DNA of 64,000 bases from Falsiroseomonas stagni DSM 19981. GTDB taxonomy: Bacteria > Pseudomonadota > Alphaproteobacteria > Acetobacterales > Acetobacteraceae. The notes below the pieces were generated by a model that was not told the DNA's origin, did not search any database, and saw nothing but the letters and a program-made list of their open reading frames with translations. Both the position numbers and the translations under genes were made by a program. Positions 59,985 to 64,000 of the stretch are shown here, piece by piece; position 1 is the first letter of the stretch; every line of letters starts with the position of its first letter. The stretch is taken from NCBI RefSeq assembly GCF_900114315.1, contig NZ_FOSQ01000008.1, forward strand, positions 124,001 to 188,000, read 5' to 3'.

Positions 59985-62807
59985 GTGTCAGGGGGGGAAA
60001 CAACACCGGCAGCCGACCCGGTCGCGCCCGTCGCGCCCGGCCAGAAGCGGCTGATCCTGGTCGATGGCTCGGGCTACATCTTCCGCGCCTACCACGCCCT
60101 GCCGCCGATGACGCGGCCGGACGGCATCCATGTGAATGCCGTCTTCGGGTTCACGCAGATGCTGTCCCAGTTCCTCGCCCGCAATTCGGCAACGCATATC
60201 GCGGTCGTCTTCGACACCGCGCGCACGACCTTCCGCAACGATTTCTACCCCGACTACAAGGCGCACCGCCCCGAACCCCCGCCCGAGCTGGTTCCCCAAT
60301 TCGCCCTGATCCGCGAAGCCACCGAAGCGCTGGGCGTCTGCCAGGCGGAGCTTTCGGGCTTCGAGGCCGATGACCTGATCGCCGCCTATGCCAAGGCCTT
60401 CGTGGCGGAGGGGGGCACGGTCGCCATCGTCTCCTCCGACAAGGACCTGATGCAGCTGGTCCGGCCGGGCGTGGAGATGCTGGACCCGATCAAGCAGAAG
60501 CCGATCCGGGAACCCGAGGTCTTCGAGAAGTTCGGCGTCACGCCGGACAAGGTCGTGGAAGTCCAGGCACTCGCCGGCGACAGCACGGACAATGTCCCTG
60601 GTGTCCCCGGCATCGGCATCAAGACCGCGGCCCAGCTCATCAACGAATATGGCGACCTGGAAAACCTCCTCGCCAACACGGCCAAGATCAAGCAGCCCAA
60701 GCGGCGAGAGGCGCTGGAGCAGAATGCGGAGAAGGCGCGCATCAGCCGCCGCCTGGTGATGCTGGACGCCGATGCGCCGCTGCCCTGCCCCATCCAGAAG
60801 ATGGAAGTGCGCCCCCCCTCCCCGGCGGTGCTCGAGAAATTCCTGCGCGAAAACGGCTTCCGCAGCCTGCTGGCGCGGCTCGGCCTTGGCGATGCCAGCG
60901 CCGTCGTGCGCAACACGCCCCGGCCCGCGCCGGCCGACGCGCCGGAACCCACGCCCCCGCCCGGCGCCGCCGCCTTCGGCCCCTATGAAACCGTCACCAC
61001 GATCGACGCCCTGCGATCCTGGATCGCGGAAGCGCGCAGCGCGGGGGTGATCGGCTTCGATACCGAGACCGACAGCCTCGATGCGCTGAAGGCCCAGCTT
61101 GTCGGCCTGTCCATGGCGGTCGCCCCCGGCCGCGCCTGCTACGTGCCGCTGCGGCATGAGGGCAGCGGCGATCTGATGGGGTCGGGCACGCCCGAGCAGA
61201 TCGACCACGACCAGGCGATGGCCGAACTCAAGCCCCTGCTGGAGGACCCCTCCGTCCTCAAGGTGCTGCACAACGCCAAATACGACCTGGAAGTGCTGTC
61301 GCGCGCCGGCAATGGCGGCATCGCCGTCGCGCCGATCGACGACACCATGCTGATGTCCTACGCGCTGCGCGCCGGCGCGCATGGCCACGGCATGGACGAG
61401 CTGGCGCTCAAGCATCTCGGCCACACACCCATCACCTTCGACAGCGTGACGGGCACCGGCCGCAACCGCATCAGCTTCGCCAGGGTCGCCCTCGACAAGG
61501 CCACCGCCTATGCGGCGGAGGATGCGGACGTCACGCTGCGGCTCTGGCATGTCTTCAAGCCCGAACTCCGCACCGCCCGCGCGCTGACGCTCTACGAACA
61601 GGTGGAACGCCGCATGGTCGCGGTGCTGCGGGACATGGAGATCGCGGGCATCCGCATCGATGCCGGCGAACTCGCCCGCATCGGGGAGGATTTCACCGGC
61701 AAGCTGGCGCTCTACGAGAAGCAGATCCACGAACTCGCCGGCCGCCCCTTCAATGTCGGCTCCCCCAAGCAGCTCGGCGAAATCCTGTTCGACGAGATGA
61801 AGCTGCCCGGCGGCAAGCGCAGCAAGCTGACCGGCGCCTGGGGCACCGATGCGAGCGTGCTGGAGGAGTTGGCCCAGCAGCAGATCCCGCTGGCGCGGCG
61901 CGTGCTGGACTGGCGGCAGATCCAGAAGCTGAAATCCACCTATGTGGATGCGCTCGCCCAGCGGCTCGACGGCAACAGCCGCGTCCATACGGACTTCGCG
62001 ATGGCCGTCACCTCGACCGGCCGCCTCTCCTCCACCGAGCCCAACCTGCAGAACATCCCGGTCCGGACCGAGGAAGGGCAACGCATCCGCCGCGCCTTCG
62101 TGGCCGATCCCGGCCATGTGCTGATGGCCGCCGACTACAGCCAGATCGAGCTTCGCATCCTGGCCCATGTCGCCGATGTGCCGGCACTGAAGGAAGCCTT
62201 CGCCACGGGGCAGGACATCCATTCGCGCACGGCCTCCGACATCTTCCGCATCCCGCCGGACAAGGTGGACAAGGAAGCCCGCCGCCGCGCCAAGACCATC
62301 AATTTCGGCATCATCTACGGCATGTCCGCCTTCGGCCTGGCCGCACGCCTCGGCATCGGGCCCGGGGAGGCCCGCGGCATCATCGATGCCTATTTCGCCC
62401 AATACCCCGGCATCCGGAACTGCATGGAGAAGCTGAAGGAGGATGCGCGCACCACCGGCTACGTGCTGACGCCCTTCGGCCGCAAGCTCTGGATCGCCGA
62501 CATCGCCTCCAAGGATCCCGTCCGCCGCGGCGGCGCCGAGCGCGCCGCGATCAACGCCCCCTTCCAGGGCGGTGCCGCGGAGGTCATCAAGCGCGCGATG
62601 GTCCGCCTGCCCCGGGCGCTGCGGGACGCAAACCTCTCCGCCCGCATGCTCCTCCAGGTGCATGACGAACTGGTGTTCGAGGTACCGGAAGCCGAGGTGG
62701 AGGCCACCGCCGCCCTGGTCCGCCAGATCATGGAGAATGTCGCCGCGCTCTCCGTGCCGCTGGCCGTCGAGGTCGGGCACGGCGCCTCCTGGGCGGAAGC
62801 CCATTGA
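59985..62807 (+). CDS. polA: DNA polymerase I
   Basis: Repair and primer-removing polymerase of 940 residues with all three activities. 5'-3' nuclease (~20-300): [47 protein letters not shown]. 3'-5' exonuclease (~350-540), apparently active: [12 protein letters not shown] with the Asp-Glu pair. Polymerase from ~600: [37 protein letters not shown] (motif A), [20 protein letters not shown] (motif B) and [13 protein letters not shown] (motif C). Start: GTG 59985; the longer frame upstream overlaps the zinc-finger gene and is rejected. Its stop overlaps the MFS start as TGATG. Confidence 0.95.
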   Translation: MSGGETTPAADPVAPVAPGQKRLILVDGSGYIFRAYHALPPMTRPDGIHVNAVFGFTQMLSQFLARNSATHIAVVFDTARTTFRNDFYPDYKAHRPEPPPELVPQFALIREATEALGVCQAELSGFEADDLIAAYAKAFVAEGGTVAIVSSDKDLMQLVRPGVEMLDPIKQKPIREPEVFEKFGVTPDKVVEVQALAGDSTDNVPGVPGIGIKTAAQLINEYGDLENLLANTAKIKQPKRREALEQNAEKARISRRLVMLDADAPLPCPIQKMEVRPPSPAVLEKFLRENGFRSLLARLGLGDASAVVRNTPRPAPADAPEPTPPPGAAAFGPYETVTTIDALRSWIAEARSAGVIGFDTETDSLDALKAQLVGLSMAVAPGRACYVPLRHEGSGDLMGSGTPEQIDHDQAMAELKPLLEDPSVLKVLHNAKYDLEVLSRAGNGGIAVAPIDDTMLMSYALRAGAHGHGMDELALKHLGHTPITFDSVTGTGRNRISFARVALDKATAYAAEDADVTLRLWHVFKPELRTARALTLYEQVERRMVAVLRDMEIAGIRIDAGELARIGEDFTGKLALYEKQIHELAGRPFNVGSPKQLGEILFDEMKLPGGKRSKLTGAWGTDASVLEELAQQQIPLARRVLDWRQIQKLKSTYVDALAQRLDGNSRVHTDFAMAVTSTGRLSSTEPNLQNIPVRTEEGQRIRRAFVADPGHVLMAADYSQIELRILAHVADVPALKEAFATGQDIHSRTASDIFRIPPDKVDKEARRRAKTINFGIIYGMSAFGLAARLGIGPGEARGIIDAYFAQYPGIRNCMEKLKEDARTTGYVLTPFGRKLWIADIASKDPVRRGGAERAAINAPFQGGAAEVIKRAMVRLPRALRDANLSARMLLQVHDELVFEVPEAEVEATAALVRQIMENVAALSVPLAVEVGHGASWAEAH

Positions 62808-64000
62808 TGAGCACGACCGCCGACGCCGTTCCCGCCACCGCCTGGACCCCCACCGAACGCCGCACGCTGCTGGCCATCGGCATCGCCCATGCTGTCAGCC
62901 ACCTGCACATCATGGTCTTCCCGCCCCTCTTCCCGCTGCTGCGGGAACGGCTCGACGTCACCTTCGTCGAACTCGGCCTGGCGATGACCATCTTCAGCCT
63001 GGTCTCCGCCTTCACCCAGGCGCCCGTGGGCTTCATGGTGGATCGCCTCGGCCCGCGCCGCGTGCTGACGGCCGGGCTGGTGCTGGGCGGCCTTGCCTTC
63101 AGCCTCTTCGGCCTGACCGGCAGCTACGCCTTCATGCTGGTGGCGGCCGCCATGGCGGGCCTCGCCAACGCCGTCTACCACCCCGCGGACTACGCGATCC
63201 TCAATGGCGGCATCGGCGGCGCGCGCATGGGGCGCGCCTTCTCGCTGCATACCTTCGCCGGCTACCTCGGCGGCGCCGTCGCGCCGACGCTGATGATCGG
63301 CCTGGCGGCGGCCTTCGGTGTGCAGGGCGCGGTGGCGGCCGCGGGCATCATCGCCATCGGCGTCGCGCTCTTCGTCTGGACGGCCTGCCCGGTGGACCAG
63401 CCCGCCCGCCGCGTGAAACCCGAAGCCGGGCAGCCGACGCGCGTGCTGAGCCCCGCCGTCATCGGGCTGACGGGCTTCTTCATCCTCATCGCGCTGTCCA
63501 TCGGCGGCGTGAACGGCTTCGTCGTCGCCGCGCTTGTCACGGGCAACGGCCTGTCCCTGACACTGGCCAGCACGGCGCTGACCTTCTTCCTCGTGGGCTC
63601 GGCACTCGGCGTGCTGCTGGGCGGCTGGATCGCGGACCGGTCGAAGCGCCATGGCCTGGTTGCCGCGGCGGGCTTCGGCGCCGGCGCCGTCATCACCGCG
63701 ACCCTCGGCCTTGTCTCCGTCCCGGCCCTGCTGATCCCCGTGCTGATGGGCGCGTCGGGCATCCTGACGGGCCTCTGCATGCCGTCGCGGGACATGATGG
63801 TCCGCGCCGCCGCACCGCCCGGCCAGGCCGGCGCCGTCTTCGGCGTCGTCTCCACCGGCTTCAACATCGGCGGCGTCGTCGCGCCCATCCTGTTCGCCTG
63901 GCTGATGGATAGCGGCCATCCCCAGGCCGTCTTCCTGCTGGGCGCCGCCTTCATGGCGGCAACCGCGACCGCCGCGGCGGTGCAGGGGTTGCGGCGCTGA
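62807..64000 (+). CDS. Major facilitator superfamily transporter
   Basis: Membrane protein of 397 residues with twelve helices and the MFS loop motif as [13 protein letters not shown] (between helices 2 and 3) and its weaker repeat [14 protein letters not shown]-terminal [20 protein letters not shown] resembles the fosmidomycin-resistance (Fsr) and related branch. ATG 62807 shares bases with the polA stop. The stop codon is the last three bases of the window, so it is complete. Substrate unknown. Confidence 0.87.
   Translation: MSTTADAVPATAWTPTERRTLLAIGIAHAVSHLHIMVFPPLFPLLRERLDVTFVELGLAMTIFSLVSAFTQAPVGFMVDRLGPRRVLTAGLVLGGLAFSLFGLTGSYAFMLVAAAMAGLANAVYHPADYAILNGGIGGARMGRAFSLHTFAGYLGGAVAPTLMIGLAAAFGVQGAVAAAGIIAIGVALFVWTACPVDQPARRVKPEAGQPTRVLSPAVIGLTGFFILIALSIGGVNGFVVAALVTGNGLSLTLASTALTFFLVGSALGVLLGGWIADRSKRHGLVAAAGFGAGAVITATLGLVSVPALLIPVLMGASGILTGLCMPSRDMMVRAAAPPGQAGAVFGVVSTGFNIGGVVAPILFAWLMDSGHPQAVFLLGAAFMAATATAAAVQGLRR

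Overview
The window is about 70% GC, densely packed and apparently chromosomal. The gene content points to an alphaproteobacterium of the Acetobacteraceae, in the Roseomonas or related group. The evidence is the GC-rich codon use, four Bug-type tripartite tricarboxylate transporter (TTT) receptors, a TRAP uronate system, HpnC/D/E squalene genes feeding a C30 carotenoid operon, and many GTG/TTG starts with ATGA, GTGA or TGATG overlaps. The taxonomic placement is inference; no rRNA gene is present.

Layout. 1-11 kb holds housekeeping genes (prmA, uvrD, metF, mlaA-mlaC, ettA) with a pentapeptide-repeat protein, an SBF-type transporter and one Bug receptor. 11-19 kb is an acyl-CoA and carboxylate island: an enoyl-CoA hydratase, a CaiB-type CoA transferase, a divergent GntR regulator with a complete TctCBA transporter, then an HWE sensor kinase. 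19-25 kb has a histidine phosphatase, two glutathione transferases, a Bug receptor with an FAH-family enzyme, endonuclease V (apparently with an ACG start), DUF423, an RlmM-like methyltransferase and tRNA-Leu(UAA).

26-35.5 kb, minus strand, is an operon for glycosylated and acylated C30 carotenoids. In order of transcription it is crtN, a block of strong hairpins, crtP, a PlsC-type acyltransferase, a CrtQ-like glycosyltransferase, a fused hpnC-hpnD gene, hpnE, and an aldehyde dehydrogenase. It would run farnesyl-PP to squalene, to diapo-carotenoid, to carboxylic acid, to glycoside, to acyl ester. 35.5-40 kb has an acyl-CoA dehydrogenase, a sarcosine-oxidase-like flavoenzyme and a DUF3140 protein fused to a histone-H1-like tail. 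40-45.3 kb is a uronate operon (dctPQM, lactonase, uronate dehydrogenase, aldose epimerase) behind an 18-bp near-palindromic operator.

45-57 kb has an amidase and cupin pair, eutBC, a ComDE-type two-subunit decarboxylase with a 2-hydroxyacid dehydrogenase, a gamma-glutamyltransferase, a Bug receptor whose ribosome-binding site lies in a perfect hairpin, an enoyl-CoA hydratase, and a divergent D-tartrate dehydratase. 56.7-57.7 kb is a small accessory patch with an orphan ParD, a broken ParE and a 98-bp MITE-like element. The window ends with a lysophospholipase-like lipoprotein, an ABC ATPase, a zinc-finger protein, polA and an MFS transporter.

The least expected signal is non-coding. Seven copies of a two-hairpin repeat are scattered between genes. 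The arms differ in sequence from copy to copy but keep pairing, while the linker is constant. No stretch above 300 bases lacks a gene.
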